The notes: generated from the sequence alone by a model not told the origin. Counted from the first letter of the stretch, positions 47,601 to 59,462 are shown. The stretch: DNA of 64,000 nucleotides from Muricea muricata (GCA_963855995.1 OY979719.1:3844001-3908000), one strand, 5' to 3'. Translations and numbers: made by a program.

Positions 47601-50600
47601 TATTCATTCTTTCTTGGATTCTTCAACAGATATCGTTGCTCTGTGTTAACCGACTTGTATCCCACGATTCAACTTGGGCATTGAACTTCGCTGAGACATT
47701 CGTTGGTCTTTTAACATCAAGTTCTAGTAGGTGTTGTCATACTACATTCTTGCTCGCGCTTGATATTTCCACAAACAATACCAGAAGAAAACGACCAGTA
47801 GTATTGGTCAATAAAAATAAATTTTTCTTTAAAAATATATGCTCTTTACTAAACATAATTACAGAGTTTCAGCGAAGTTCATATGGAGGAAAAACAAAGA
47901 TATGAATTGATTAAAAACAACAAAATGGATTTCTATTCTGCTGCTAGTTCTGGGCCTTTTTGCAATCAGATTAGCAAGTAGGAATTGATTTAGCCACATA
48001 CAGTAGGTTTGGAAATGCTAATCTCCCGTCCATAATTTTGTGGATAAAAACCTAGAAGTCATAGGTTCAAATCCCGTTGCGACAGTCGTCATTTCAACAT
48101 GTTTTTGTTCTTTTCTAGGCAGCATATGTCTTCGGATAGCGAAAGGTCTTGTTTCCTTGGCAACGCAAGCACCATTGTGCTTGGACAAAGTCAAATCGGA
48201 ACTTTATAAACATTTTGTTTTTATTTGCGATTTGGAAATCAGCGAGGGCAGCCCCAAAGCTCGGGAATTTCAGAGTCTGTTGGTAGGTCCCATTTTCTGA
48301 TTACTGCGAGTTGTTGCTGGTATCCTTATTATTGACAAGTTTGTCTTAGTTTGGTGGATTTAAACGGCTATGAAATGTGAAGAAAGATCTTTTATAGTGT
48401 ATACATTCCCAACACTTTAGTCACATACAGAAAAGACAAAATTAACCACTGTATCACCAACGGTCATCACCTTAGTCACAAAGATGAAAGACAGATGTAC
48501 TAACCACTTTGTCACTGATACTTTAATACATTCGTTCATTTGTCTTGACAGGTCGCGATAGCCACTCTTGTTTTCCAAGCGCATCAACAAAGTATCGAGA
48601 GTCCTGTAAATCAACAGGAGATGAAGCAAATGATCTTGCAGAATTTGTCCAACCTGCAGACATCGTCAAGGTATTGGACGATGTACAGAGTGGCTAAACA
48701 AGCTTCAAGACAGGTCAGTAATATCAACCATAATTTTCGTATGGTCTCCAAAATGATGCTGATAGTGGTGGAAGATTGAGTTATGGCGATAATGGTGGTT
48801 ATGTTGTATTGATGGTAATGATAATGTTATTGGTGGAAATAGTATGATAGTGGTGATCATCACAGTAATAATGGTGGTTATGTTGTATTGATGGTGTTGG
48901 TAATGATGGTGTTATTGGTAGGGCTACTGGTAATGGTCATTCTTATGGTGCTAATGGTTGGTATGTTGTATCATGGTGATAATATGCTGGTCATGCTGTA
49001 CTAATCTATGGTGGTATTTCGCTTTTTTAGGGTTACCATACTTTATCACAAAGTATTTTCTCCAGTCTCACATCAATGGTCGCGTCAGTGCACCTTCATT
49101 ACTGGTTAAAAGCTTTGGCAGATTTCAGTAAAGCTGAAAGCCTTCTTGGCGAAGCAAAGGAAACTGTATCTCAGATCACAGAGAAGACATCTCAAGCTAT
49201 TTGTAGTTTCCAGAAAGGACTAGTTGCACTGAGGGTGTGTCTTTAACTTTAGATTCCACTTAACGTAATTAGAACAAATTAACATCAAATTGCTGTAATT
49301 AGAACCAATATATGTTTTCGAATTGAATCTTTGAGGGAAAAAACATTCAAAATTCTCTTTTTTTCTCTTGTTTCAGGCGGCAGTGACCGCAGTACACCAG
49401 CTGGAATTTCACAACGAATTTATCACATTACGAATGCGAACTTTACAGATTCATTCTTTTCTCCTCTCAGTCTGCGCCAGCATTCGTTCCTGTCCACCTT
49501 CGGCCGTCGCCAAATCCATTGTCATGGCAACGAAACAAGACACGTATATTCACAGTCGACAGGTTACTCAGGTGATGAAGAAACTTCGATGGTAGCTTTC
49601 ACTGAATGAATGCTCAGAACTTGTCGTTAATCTCCTGTTGCAAATCATACGAACGCATCCTTTTGATAACAATTCTGTTATAAGTTCCTTGTGTACGTGG
49701 TCTTTCCACAAAATTTTATTTCAACAAGTCTGTTGTTATCACACTTGGTGCAATTTGTGCATTTTTCGCTGTGTAAGAATTAGGCAGTCGTTTTTTCCGC
49801 TCTGAATTTGTTCGAAGTGTTGACTGGAGTTAGTTCCTACCTGAATCGTTCGCGCGCTTGTGCTCCATGATCGAATCAGAGCCGTAAGATCGTTGACGAT
49901 CTCTGTCGAATAGCTGTTACTAATTGAACGTAGATATTACTTCATAAGCGAATCCATGCCATTTCTTTTACATTTTTATTCGCAATTTTGCAGATGAACG
50001 AATGTAGAGAGAAGTTCTCGTCATTGGCTGAAAGTTACGGCAAACTTTATCGAAAATCTTTCGATGCTGATCCAGTAACTTTACACAATATTGAGACGTA
50101 TCCTTTATACCGCAGAACTTCATCTTCTTCCTCATATCGAACCCAATGATAGGAACCAAAAGCAGGTTAAAGCTGACCAAAAGCAGGTTATGTGTAATAA
50201 GTAAACAGAAATATTCTTTCATAATATTGCCTGGTTTTCTCAAGTTGATGTATTGAAATACACAGGCTAAAACAGTGGCTTAAATTTTAACCCAGTATTA
50301 ACGCTCATTTCTGGCCCAGAAGTGCTTACGTCACACACAGTGACGAGTTCATTTTGTGCCACATGTTTCGCAGATTGCATTGCAATTCATTGTTTGACGC
50401 AGACGTGACATAAACACTGCAAAAATCTCATCTAGCGAGCAAACGACCTCCCCCCCGTTTATTTGTAACACAATGTTGATTTCTATAATATCCGCTGCAC
50501 AGACATCAACAAAGTTGCCTTTTGTTCGCGTATGCCATAGATCTTCTTATGAACCGTTTCGATTTAGCCAGGTAAGTCTTACCCTACACAGCAAAAAACG

Positions 50601-52450
50601 CACAACCTGTTCTGGCCTGATGAAAACAGCATTGAACAATGTTTTGCTGCCCACATTGTTCAAGGTTGTCAACAATATTGTTCAACATTGTTACACCTGA
50701 CTGCAGGCTAGTTCAGGCTCATCAACTTGTTCAGTATTGTTGACAACCTTGAACGATGTGAGCAGCAAAACATTTTTCAATCCTGTTTTTTCAGGCCAGA
50801 ACAGGTTGTGCGTTTTTTGCTGTGTAGTGCTTTGCGATCAGATATTGGAACGTGAAGGTTCAAGAGGTTTGTAGTCTCTATTAGCTGCGGGCAAATGCGT
50901 TTTCGTTCCCCACCTTACAACACAATCCAAATTTACCTGGAATTACATACTAAAGACAAGGTGCAGGCACCTATGTAAACTGGCTCCCACCCCCACTCCT
51001 TCCCCCCACTCCCGCCCCCCCCCATTGAATACATTGACAGGACCATTCTTGTGTACGATACTTTGGTATAGATTATCGCCTAGTTTTGGAAAAGCGATGG
51101 ATCATGGTCATTTCTGTGGCAACAAACTTGAAAATAAATGCCGAGAAGTCCTGGAAGAACTACAGGTAAGTTTACCTCAAACCTTCAAACTTGCTCTTAA
51201 TACTGTATTAACACGGTTTAACTGTGGTCGACTCGCCGTTTGATAAATGGTTTTTTAAAACAATTTCTGCGGTTTATTGTCTAGTGTTTAAGAATTACCC
51301 CCATCCGAAAGCTTGTTAGAGAACAATTTTTGATCAATTATTGGTTTAATTGTTTTCACAGCGACTTTATGTGGACATGCAAGAGAAACCAATCTCGGAT
51401 GCGGTAAGCTAATTTCTTGCACAACTCACCTTGAGTCGTAATTTAGTACGAATATGACCAATGTTCTTCATTTCTAGGAAATTCAGTGTCTTTGTAGAAT
51501 GTCTCTGTGTATTCTTGGAATTCCGATGAAGCTGCCGCGATATTTCTTTGACCGGCTCCAGTCTACTAAAATTAAGGTAATGCAGGTAGTCAACAATTAA
51601 GTGGGTTAAGAAAACTTTGAAGTTGATTCCAGGATTAATTCCAGGAACTGTGATTTGTTAATTATTATAATATGTGATTTTTACCATTTGTCTTACTGTT
51701 AATACAAGGAACTTATTACATTAGAGTTAGTTTTGTTTGTCAAACAATACTTACACAAATCATCATCGCTTTTCTTTTCAGCTGGCCATTTCACCGTCGC
51801 AAGCTATAAACAATGAACCACATAGTGTGTCAGTCGAGAGCCAGATGGCGTTGAAGGTCGAGGGTGTTATATGTCACGGGAAAGATCCTCAAGTATTTAG
51901 AAAGATTAAATTTGTGAAACTTCTCGTAGAAATCTCATCTGAAGAACGCAGGGAGTCGACAGATATAAAGGTACTTGACTTCGGGCTGGAGCATATCTAG
52001 GAAACATTGTTTTCTGGTAAATTGTCTACTATTAGGGAGCATTGCTGGGAAACAATCTTTCCTGGTTTGTCTACCTTGTAGGAAGATAGCTTGGAAACAA
52101 TGTTTCCTGATTTGTCTACCTTCTACCAAGATAGCTTGGAAACAATGTTTCCTGGTTTGTCTACCATCGGGAAACATGGCTAGGAAACATGGAATGTATT
52201 AACAATATTTTCATTTTTTCCGTAGCTATCACTCAATGCACCTCCTGGTCCCCTACAACAGACCGTAGAACCGCACAACGATTATTTTAGTACCCAGTTT
52301 CTGCTCGCATTTCCTCTTCCCAATCTCTACACGGTCAAAGTGACTGTAGCTGTGGTGGATGACCAAGGATTTCATTGGGAAACTGGACCCGAAAGTACTT
52401 TGGCTGTAAAAGCGTTAGAAGTTCCAAGCAGAACACATAGACGAGTGTAG
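41653..52450 (+). CDS. INTS7: Integrator complex subunit 7
   Basis: Twenty-four exons: 41653-41731, 41824-41953, 42271-42417, 42515-42568, 42716-42799, 42888-42934, 43014-43096, 43214-43330, 43720-43842, 43919-44033, 44187-44288, 44750-44905, 47630-47726, 48119-48282, 48552-48713, 49031-49234, 49377-49571, 49994-50097, 50503-50571, 51072-51165, 51362-51403, 51478-51576, 51782-51970, 52226-52450 (TAG). About 960 residues, as in human (962). Hallmarks: ILINSAFLKLCDVFRVGNNF, RLCVLKVTQQSEKHLDKIL, FSVIHSNDPVARAITLR, YRVAKQASRQ, MALKVEGVICHGK, VEPHNDYFSTQFLL. The N-terminal part is helical (ARM/HEAT-like). Integrator cleaves snRNA 3' ends and promoter-proximal RNAs at Pol II. One junction, exon 12 (ends phase 1) to exon 13 (reads phase 0), does not match. 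The palindromic element lies in that intron, so a small exon or an altered boundary is unresolved there. Confidence 0.92.
44338..44418 (-). mobile_element. Penelope-like-type 3' tail, left arm of inverted pair
   Basis: On the minus strand: TAATGAAGATCCGAGCTTACGGATCGAAAGC..., then AATAAACTTACGTGGTGTTTCCACAAAATT. It is an inverted copy of 44541-44620. Between them lie AATAAT/AATACT microsatellite repeats (44420-44540). It is in an INTS7 intron. Confidence 0.6.
44418..44540. repeat. (AAT)n/(AGTGCTAAT)n microsatellite between inverted tails
   Basis: Runs of AATAATAAT, ACTACTACT and TTATTATTA, with scattered TTAGTGCTAA, make the centre of the inverted pair itself palindromic. Confidence 0.8.
44541..44620 (+). 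ncRNA. Hammerhead-ribozyme-like motif in a Penelope-like tail, right arm
   Basis: CTGATGA at 44549-44555 is followed by GATCCG-AGCTTA-CGGATC (a perfect 6-bp stem with 6-nt loop) and GAAA at 44575-44578. This is the order CUGAUGA, stem II, GAAA of a hammerhead core. It is known that Penelope-like elements carry hammerhead motifs. I could not place a convincing stem III and cleavage site, so activity is doubtful. The left arm at 44338 has TAATGA instead of CTGATGA. Confidence 0.4.
45139..47556. mobile_element. 2.4-kb palindromic element in INTS7 intron 12
   Basis: Both ends start ATGGAAAGCCATAGCTGTCT in inverted orientation, and similarity continues inward (AAGTGATAAAACGTCATTTC...) through 21-bp repeats with GCGGTGCTTT (left, about 45185-45305) or AAAGCACCGC (right, about 47125-47510). 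The centre (45305-46800) is an A/T-rich mosaic of TTGGGAAAAAATTTTGAAAA words, changing to the complement near 46200-46400 and 46620-46790, with many ATTCATGAAT palindromes. Open frames in it are by-products of the repeats (MMKAPRI-type heptads). No transposase is seen. Confidence 0.8.
48740..49010. repeat. GATGGTNATGGT-rich imperfect tandem repeats in INTS7
   Basis: Irregular repeats of TGGTGATAATGGTGGTTATGTTGTATTGATGGT, with the block ATAATGGTGGTTATGTTGTA duplicated (about 48789 and 48869). It lies in the intron before the exon at 49031. Confidence 0.75.
50584..50827. mobile_element. Palindromic MITE, family 1, copy 2
   Basis: Perfect ends CTACACAGCAAAAAA and TTTTTTGCTGTGTAG, 244 bp, nearly fully self-complementary, very close to 535-779. 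It lies in an INTS7 intron just after the exon ending at 50571. Confidence 0.9.
51985..52195. repeat. 45-bp tandem repeat in the last INTS7 intron
   Basis: Three to four units of about 45 bp, each with a GGAAACAATGTTTCC palindrome followed by TGGTTTGTCTACC and a variable AAGATAGCTT. It starts right after the exon ending at 51970. Confidence 0.85.
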
Positions 52451-52758
52451 TTTTTAGTGTAAACTTGTTGTAATATAGAATTACTTTGTCCCATGGTTAA
52501 ATTCATTTTCTAATTTTCTCGCGAAACACTGCACTGGTTCGATTGAGAAGTACGTTTAAACAATTGTGAGGAGAATTTCCTCCGATTTCAAAACACCTAA
52601 AAAGTTAGTTAAAAAAATACTCGGTTTCTCTTGTATACTAAACTCTTCTCGGTGTTTGGAAATCGAAGGAAGTCCTATTACTTAAAGTCTCGAAGTTTTT
52701 ATACTTGCAACGATCTTTCAAAACAATAGCAACAGATACTCCGGGCGGAAATCTTATT

Positions 52759-52845
52759 TTCGTTAGAAATATCAAAGCCCAGACAACAACAGCTATGTTA
52801 TGGCTCTATTTAAAGCTGTTGTATGGGCTTTGATATTTCTAACGA
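52759..52845. repeat. Hairpin with 22-bp perfect arms
   Basis: TTCGTTAGAAATATCAAAGCCC (52759-52780) and GGGCTTTGATATTTCTAACGAA (52824-52845), continued inward by ACAACAGCT / AGCTGTTGT. It lies about 310 bp after the INTS7 stop and could fold into a long stem in a 3' UTR. Confidence 0.85.
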
Positions 52846-53726
52846 AGTTTTTATACTATATACAACTATACTATATATCTTCAATTCGAGATACAGCAAA
52901 ATCTTTGGCGTTAAGTATTTCAGTATAAAACTCGGATCAAAGACTTCGCCTTATTATTAACGGGGACTGTTGACTGAGAAAGCAATGATCGTAAACCTGC
53001 AATTGCAACTCAATTAATCAGAGATTTCTAACTGGAATTTTATAATCCGATCAACATTTCCTGTGGGAAAATACTGGAGAAAAGCCCACGAGTTTCATAT
53101 TCACGTCATAAGTCTCGAAATTCACCGTCTCAGCCGTGCATTGTCGTCGGACACGGACTTATTTGTCGATTAGCTTCCACATAAACACAGTAATGTCATT
53201 GTTCTCACGTTAATTATCTCAACTACACTTTCTTCTCAAGGGCACTTCAACGTTTCAAATGGTCTAGCCAATCAACGCGAAGCTTGCTATAAAGATTGGC
53301 CCATCATTTTTCAACGTTGACAAGTGCTCTTAACAAACATTCAAATTTCTAGTGAGAACAAAGTGGCTCGTAATCAAGATATGCATTGAAAAACAAGCCA
53401 ACGTCTTTGTCCTTTTCGTTCGTGTTTATGCACGACAAACTTTGGCACAATGAAGCTACTGTCTAATAGGGTCGCCTCGCCAAATCACTTGAGATGTTTG
53501 TGAGCAAAATTTCGGAAAGATTCGTGCGCGCTTAAGCAGTCTCGATTTAAAATCCTAGCTTATTATAAACGATTTGAAGTTCAGTAAGCTTCCAGAACAA
53601 CTCAACATTGACCACAAGTGTCCCAAATGAACATGGTATTACGGTAACCCTAGCTATCCGATGATGACTTCATATCCGCGCGATCATTTAACGATGGAGC
53701 GTGCGTATCATGCATGCCAAGCCCTT

Positions 53727-53820
53727 GTACGGTAGCTGGCATGCAGAGAGGGTTCTAAGTTATAGTTAGGTAGCTAACTATTTGTTACGGTAGCTGGCAT
53801 GCAGAGAGGGTTCTAAGTTT
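53727..53820. repeat. Direct repeat ACGGTAGCTGGCATGCAGAG
   Basis: About 34 bp starting ACGGTAGCTGGCATGCAGAG occur at 53728 and again at about 53785 with 24 nt between. Class unknown. Confidence 0.85.
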
Positions 53821-56066
53821 CATGCACTTGTGAGTTCGGGCACGACTTCTGGCCCATCATATATGTAATTGAGTGATGCAGCAAGTGCATTTTTTGCAAA
53901 AGCGATCTAATGAATATCCTCCCATACTTTGGCTTTCGAGGTACTCATTTAGATATGTCGTTATTTATTACATTTCTATTAGGGCTGCTCTACGCAGCCT
54001 CTGTAAGGAAATAAGAAAAGATTAATTGAACGAAAAATTAATATCCGTACAGACTATTTACTGTATCATTAACTATCTTAATTTGTACGAATTATCGGCC
54101 ACTTGACCTGATGGAAGACCTACATCAATGCACGTTGTGACATGCTACGGTTTGAGAAGAACTATGGTCAAAAAAGGTTGCCAATAAAAACTTCGATTGA
54201 AAACGGCTTATTGATGTTCTAGTCGAGGTTATGGTATAGAGCTATGTTTAGCAAAATAATTATCCGAACGATCGGTCTGAATGTACGGTTTGCGTGGAGG
54301 GTACTAATCTGTAGAATGTGGTATTTCCGCAGGGTCTGTGACAAGTGGCGCATGCATGATTTCAAGTGGATGTTGACGACAAAGAAAACTGTTATGACAG
54401 TTGCCGTGTAACGGGACGCGTCAGCGCATGTGGGAGTGTTGTACAAGGAAACGCCGAGCAACTGTAGCGGGAATTTGCTATTCGCAAATGCTAATTGCCT
54501 GTTTTGGTAACAAAAACGTCTGGAATGAACGATTGAAATAAATATAGAATACTTCGGTATTGCATCGGGTAGAACGTATTGTTGTAAGGTTTCCAAAATA
54601 GAAAGCTCTTAAGATGCAAATTCAACATTTAGGAGGGGATATAACAGAGAGTGGACTAAAAAATATATTTACCTAAAAGTGTGGAAGGGCTTAATTCATA
54701 GACATACGAGGTGGGGCTGGGCGATTTTAACAAAATTGGCAGTTTTCAGTTTTCGAATGATTTTCCAAGGCAATCTCATTTATGGGCTACTTTACACAAG
54801 ACGGGCTAGCCCAGTTTAGGCTGGTAAACTTATATAGCAGCTTCAAGACTAAAAGTCTAACTTGTAAATTTTAAAGTTGTAAATTTGTCTGAGGGTAATA
54901 GAACTCATATGTGTGATCTGAAATTGCTTACTTTTATTGGCCACTCAACAATCACATGCTCTGACATGTGAGTTAAAGAAGTCTAATGATCGAAATTTAG
55001 CCGAGTTGCACTGTGGAGGGTCTAAATACGAGATTAAGAATTAAGATAGATTATAACTGTAATTATGTTAAATGTTGTTTTAGACAAGAGAATCGTGAAC
55101 TTGACCAGCATTTAACACTAAAAATTGGATCTTATGCTAATTCCTAGTTCCTTAAACCGACAAATCAACCCTAAAAATTGCAATTAAGTTTGTAACGCCA
55201 CTACAGCAGGTGCATTCAAATGTTGGACAACAAAGTCTGCGCTTCAGAATTATTAATATCAGTTAAAACTACAGACAACAAAAGTGAACGGGTTTTTGCA
55301 TAAATCGCCACTCAGCACAAATTGATAAAGTAAGGTATCGGGGCAATCCCCTACTAGTATTTAGTTGCACCACGATTGCGACACAATGTCAATAATGTTA
55401 CATCATTAAAAACATTTCCTGGAAAATTGTGCAATACAATTCGAGTTAAAATTTGTTGAAGTTAGAATGAAAGCAATCGAAAACTTTATCAAACAATAGA
55501 AATTGGCTTTGAGAGAATATTTTCAGGGAATAGGAGTTAATATGATGGGATTTTTCCACGAGTGATTTAACGATCGATATGAAATTCATTGCGAAGTACT
55601 CCGTATGCCGTTCGTATCCGAAACATTCCACTTGAAATGAAGCTGAGAACACAAGTCGTATGAAAGAAACGATTTGTTTTGTTTATATTACTCAACCCAT
55701 ATCAAGTTATTAATGCGAAAAGGTTAAACAGTGTTTTTGACCGAAAATGCTTCACATATAACACGCAATACAAATATACACACATTCATTACAATAATTC
55801 CCCAATAATTTATTTACGCAAATGTGAAAAATACATTTGACTATAAACTTATTCACATTACCATCAAATCTAAAAGACTTTTTGTGATAACTTCGCTGAT
55901 ATTTCCTAATCTTTATATTCGAGGCAATAATTTAAGCTATTATATAAACTTCCGCTATAAAAATGTACATTTAACACGAAACATTAAACCATGCAAAACC
56001 AGACTTAAATACACTCTACCGAACTATTAACAAGTTAATAAATTAATATATCTTCGATACTTGGCG

Positions 56067-56585
56067 TCAAGTTGAGCATAGTACTTCTATGAAACTAGAA
56101 AACAATTTGTCCCCTTCACTGTCATTAGCTTCAGCTGGGGTATTATTGTTATTATTCGAGTCTGTCATCCAAAATTCGTCGCACGGAAATTCTTGTGAAA
56201 GTTCATCTAGTAAATCTTTCAATTCTCCTGATAATTCTTTGTCTAAGTTGGCGAAGTTCGTGTCTAAATTACAATCAATGTTTGTAGAAAGTGCAGAATC
56301 GTTTAATAAAGTCATTGAACATTCATCTGTTGTATTATTTTGCGAGAGCGACGAGTTCGTAGTGGCACAATATGGACCAGCTACCCGGTCACTTGCTTCG
56401 GTTCTTCGCCGTTTTCTCTGCACTTCGTCGCGTTCCATTCGTTCGCGATTTAGTTTCCGAACAGTGCATTCCAAAACAGCATCTAAGTACATGTCTGGGT
56501 CGCGTTTGCGTTTATTTTGTTGCTGTTTATTTGCCACAGACTGCACCAAAACCTGAACGTCTGGCATTTCCATATTCAAATGCAA
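56067..56585 (-). CDS. Small single-exon basic/acidic protein, family not recognised
   Basis: A 172-residue intronless frame. The N-terminal third is basic: KQQQNKRKRDPDMYLDAVLE, then RKLNRERMERDEVQRKRRR, which has the look of a nuclear localisation signal. A Ser/Asn/Thr-rich linker follows, and an acidic helix, ELKDLLDELSQEFPCDEFW, with alternating leucines as in transactivation segments. A short acidic tail ends it. Such layouts occur in immediate-early and cofactor-type nuclear proteins, but I do not recognise a named family. The frame is long for a 64-kb AT-rich window and its composition is protein-like. A second ATG four codons in is an alternative start. Confidence 0.6.
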   Translation of the reverse strand: MHLNMEMPDVQVLVQSVANKQQQNKRKRDPDMYLDAVLECTVRKLNRERMERDEVQRKRRRTEASDRVAGPYCATTNSSLSQNNTTDECSMTLLNDSALSTNIDCNLDTNFANLDKELSGELKDLLDELSQEFPCDEFWMTDSNNNNNTPAEANDSEGDKLFSSFIEVLCST

Positions 56586-58150
56586 ATGTTATTGTTCTTT
56601 GTGCTGAAATAATCGAATCTCTATACACTTTATCAACCGCTCGACAAGTCGCAATCAGCGGGAACTTGCTCTCAACTTGTTACAATTTGCCTTATCACAG
56701 TTAACCTGAGAGTCCTCCGAACAAAACCAGGTCATTAGGTGTTAAAATTGGATTCGTGACCGTAATAACAACAGGTACTTCGCAATATTCACTGTATTTA
56801 AATATTTTCAGCACGGGCACAAAACGAAAGCAAGATTTCCAATAAATGTCGTGTGGTCTATCCACTCAAAAATAACAATCCGCAAGCAGAATTTCCGTCC
56901 TGTTAAATTTGAACTCGCAACTCTGGCGGCCCAATTCAATATACTCGACTGCTATAAACTTCCGTGGCAAATGGACACAGGTGACTCAACGTAGATATAT
57001 CAAACGCCCTTGGCTGAAGTTCAGGTAAATTCCAAATCGACTCTACTTTAAATTCGGTAAAATCTACTCTAATTCTAAGCCCTTGTATCAAAAAATACCA
57101 CTACGAGATCACATTCAAACGACAGCCCCAACTCTTGACGGTCAATTGTTTTCTGATGGGAAAGCAAAGCTAATATCCGCTTTTCATAAACAAAATAGAT
57201 GACGTAGTTAGAAGGACTAGCCAATCACAATAAGCGTTGCCTTCGCAAATGCTAATTAGAACGTGTATTCAGAACGTGCATCATATTGCGTGCACGAAAT
57301 GAAATCCCCTTCTCGGCTTGAGGTGAAACCATTGTGGTGTAATCAGGTGCGTCTTTTTTCGATAAAACGCAAAAATTTTTAGATTTTGCATAAATAAATA
57401 AACACTTTGCCACATATTTCGCTTTGTCAAGCCAACATAGAATGTTTTTTCAAACCATTTGTGAGCGGAAATAGGTCAATTTTAGGGTTGTTGACCTCAC
57501 TGACGCGACCAGAATATGGCTACTTGTGTCAACAATTTATCCAACATTGAATATATCTAACTTACTGTAATAGGTCTACTATGAGAGAGGCCCAGCTCAT
57601 TATTTGTTAGTTGTCACAAGGACGAACCCGATGTTGCTATTTGGTTCATGTCGTTCACCAAGTTATACAAAATATTGGCAGAAACGAGACGCACGTGCGA
57701 GTCTAAACAAAATGGCGGAAAATTTGAAATTTAACTTTCAGAACACACATCAAATGTGCTTATTAAATCCCAATAAAACCACAACAAACGATAAAATACA
57801 GTTGACTTGTAAGATGGGCCAAAATTAAGAACCTAACATCGTAAAAATATAACAAGAAATGAGATATTGGCAAACGAACACATCGGCACCGTCATCGAAC
57901 TGTCAGAACTTGCAAACTAAACACATTTTATCGAGTGCACTCACCTGTTTTCATTTCATTACTGCACATGTGAATTCTTTAACACATAGAATATAGATAC
58001 CTTGCTTAGATTTACATTTCGATTTACAATAATAATTCAAGAGCGAAGCAATGCACAGAATACAAAGTTCTGGTTATATCGTTATGTTACGCGCACGAAA
58101 TGTATATTACGTCATTTATAATATAGATCAATGACGTCATTTATACAGCA
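56586..58150. other. Upstream flank of the unknown gene; nothing else seen
   Basis: An octamer-like ATTTGCAT lies at the start codon. The 57604-57828 frame is not supported. The stretch leads into the minisatellite. Confidence 0.5.
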
Positions 58151-58159
58151 TATATGCCA

Positions 58160-59310
58160 TATGTGTTATAGACGTATTGGTGTTATAGACGTTGCGGTGT
58201 TATGGGCGTTAATGGTGTTATGGGTGTTATTGGTGTTATGGGCGTTATTGGCGTTATGGCGTTATTGGTGTTAAAGACGTTATTGGTGTTATAGGCGTTA
58301 TGGCGTTATTGGTGCTATGGACGTTATTAGTGTTATGGACGTTATTGGTATTATGGACGTTATTGGTGTTATGGACGTTATTGGTGTTACAGACGTTATG
58401 GCGTTATTGGTGTTACAGACGTTATTGGTGTTACAGACGTTATGGCGTAATTGGTGTTATAGACGTTATGGCGTTACAGACGTTATGGCGTTATAGACGT
58501 TATGGCGTTACAGACGTTATGGCGTTATTGGTGTTATATACGTTATTGGTGTTATAGGCGTTATGGCGTTACAGACGTTATGGCGTTATTGGTGTTATAG
58601 ACGTTACTGGTGTTATAGACGTTACTGGTGTTATAGACGTTACTGGTGTTATAGACGTTACTGGTGTTATAGACGTTACTGGTGTTATAGACGTTATTGG
58701 TGTTATAGAGGTTATAGGCGTTATGGCGTTACAGACGTTATGGCGTTATGGCCGTTATCGGTGTTATAGGCGTTATGGACGTTATTGGTGTTACAGACGT
58801 TATGGCGCTACAGACGTTATGGCGTTGTTGGTGTTACAGACGTTATTGGTGTTACAGACGTTATGGCGTTATTGGTGTTATAGACGTTATTGGTGTTATG
58901 GACGTTATGGCGTTATTGGTGTTATGGACGTTATTGGTGTTATAGACGTAATGGCGTTACAGACGTTATGGCGTTATTGGTGTTAAAGACGTTATGGAGC
59001 TATTGGTGTTATGGGCGTTATTGGTGTTATGGGCGTTATTGGTGTTATGGCGTTACTGGTGTTGTAGACGTTATTGGTGTTATAGACGTTATGGCGTTAT
59101 AGACGTTATGGCGTTATAGACGTTATGGAGCTATTGGTGTTATGGGCGTTATTGGTGTTATGGGCGTTATTGGTGTTATGGCGTTACTGGTGTTGTAGAC
59201 GTTATTGGTGTTATAGACGTTATGGCGTTATTGGTGTTATAGACGTTATGGCGTTATTGGTGTTATAGACGCTATGGCGTTATTGGTGTTATGGACGTTA
59301 TTGGTTCTTA
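58160..59310. repeat. 18-bp minisatellite, GTTATTGGTGTTATAGAC type
   Basis: About 1.15 kb of 18-bp units (GTTATTGGTGTTATAGAC) interspersed with shorter GTTATGGC units, often in the order GAC-GTTATGGC-GTTATTGGTG. Variation at a few positions (ATGGAC, ACAGAC, ATGGGC) shows higher-order blocks; the segment at about 59000-59095 recurs at about 59122-59215. Open frames over it (CYRRYWCYRRY-type peptides) are by-products. Confidence 0.92.
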
Positions 59311-59462
59311 TTCAAACTCCCTTCCTTCCTCAGTGGCGTAGATACTTACCTGGGGCCCTAAGTTGACATTCTCTACTTCTGCGGAAACTGAAAAGATGTT
59401 TTGCTGGTAAGACGGAACACAGCGTGTTGCTTAACATTACTCATGCAGATTACCCTTTAAAT

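Larger units (their letters stand above)
52451..56066. other. Intergenic region downstream of INTS7; repeats only
   Basis: No supported gene. It contains an 87-bp hairpin (52759-52845) and a direct repeat at about 53727-53820. Open frames such as 54219-54596 (-) and 55824-56030 (+) show no recognisable motif and are not called. Confidence 0.6.

Noticed and set aside
47117..47905. 262-codon + strand frame with MMKAPRI-type heptads
   Set aside because: The heptads come from 21-bp satellite repeats in the palindromic element; its end overlaps INTS7 exon 13 in the correct frame, which is annotated separately.
47990..48090. tRNA-like GGTTCAAATCCCG in INTS7 intron
   Set aside because: No cloverleaf found; probably a SINE remnant.
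54219..54596. 125-codon minus-strand frame
   Set aside because: No recognisable motif; composition not distinct from background.
58300..59102. Several overlapping frames with CYRRYWCYRRYG-type peptides
   Set aside because: They are translations of the 18-bp minisatellite.
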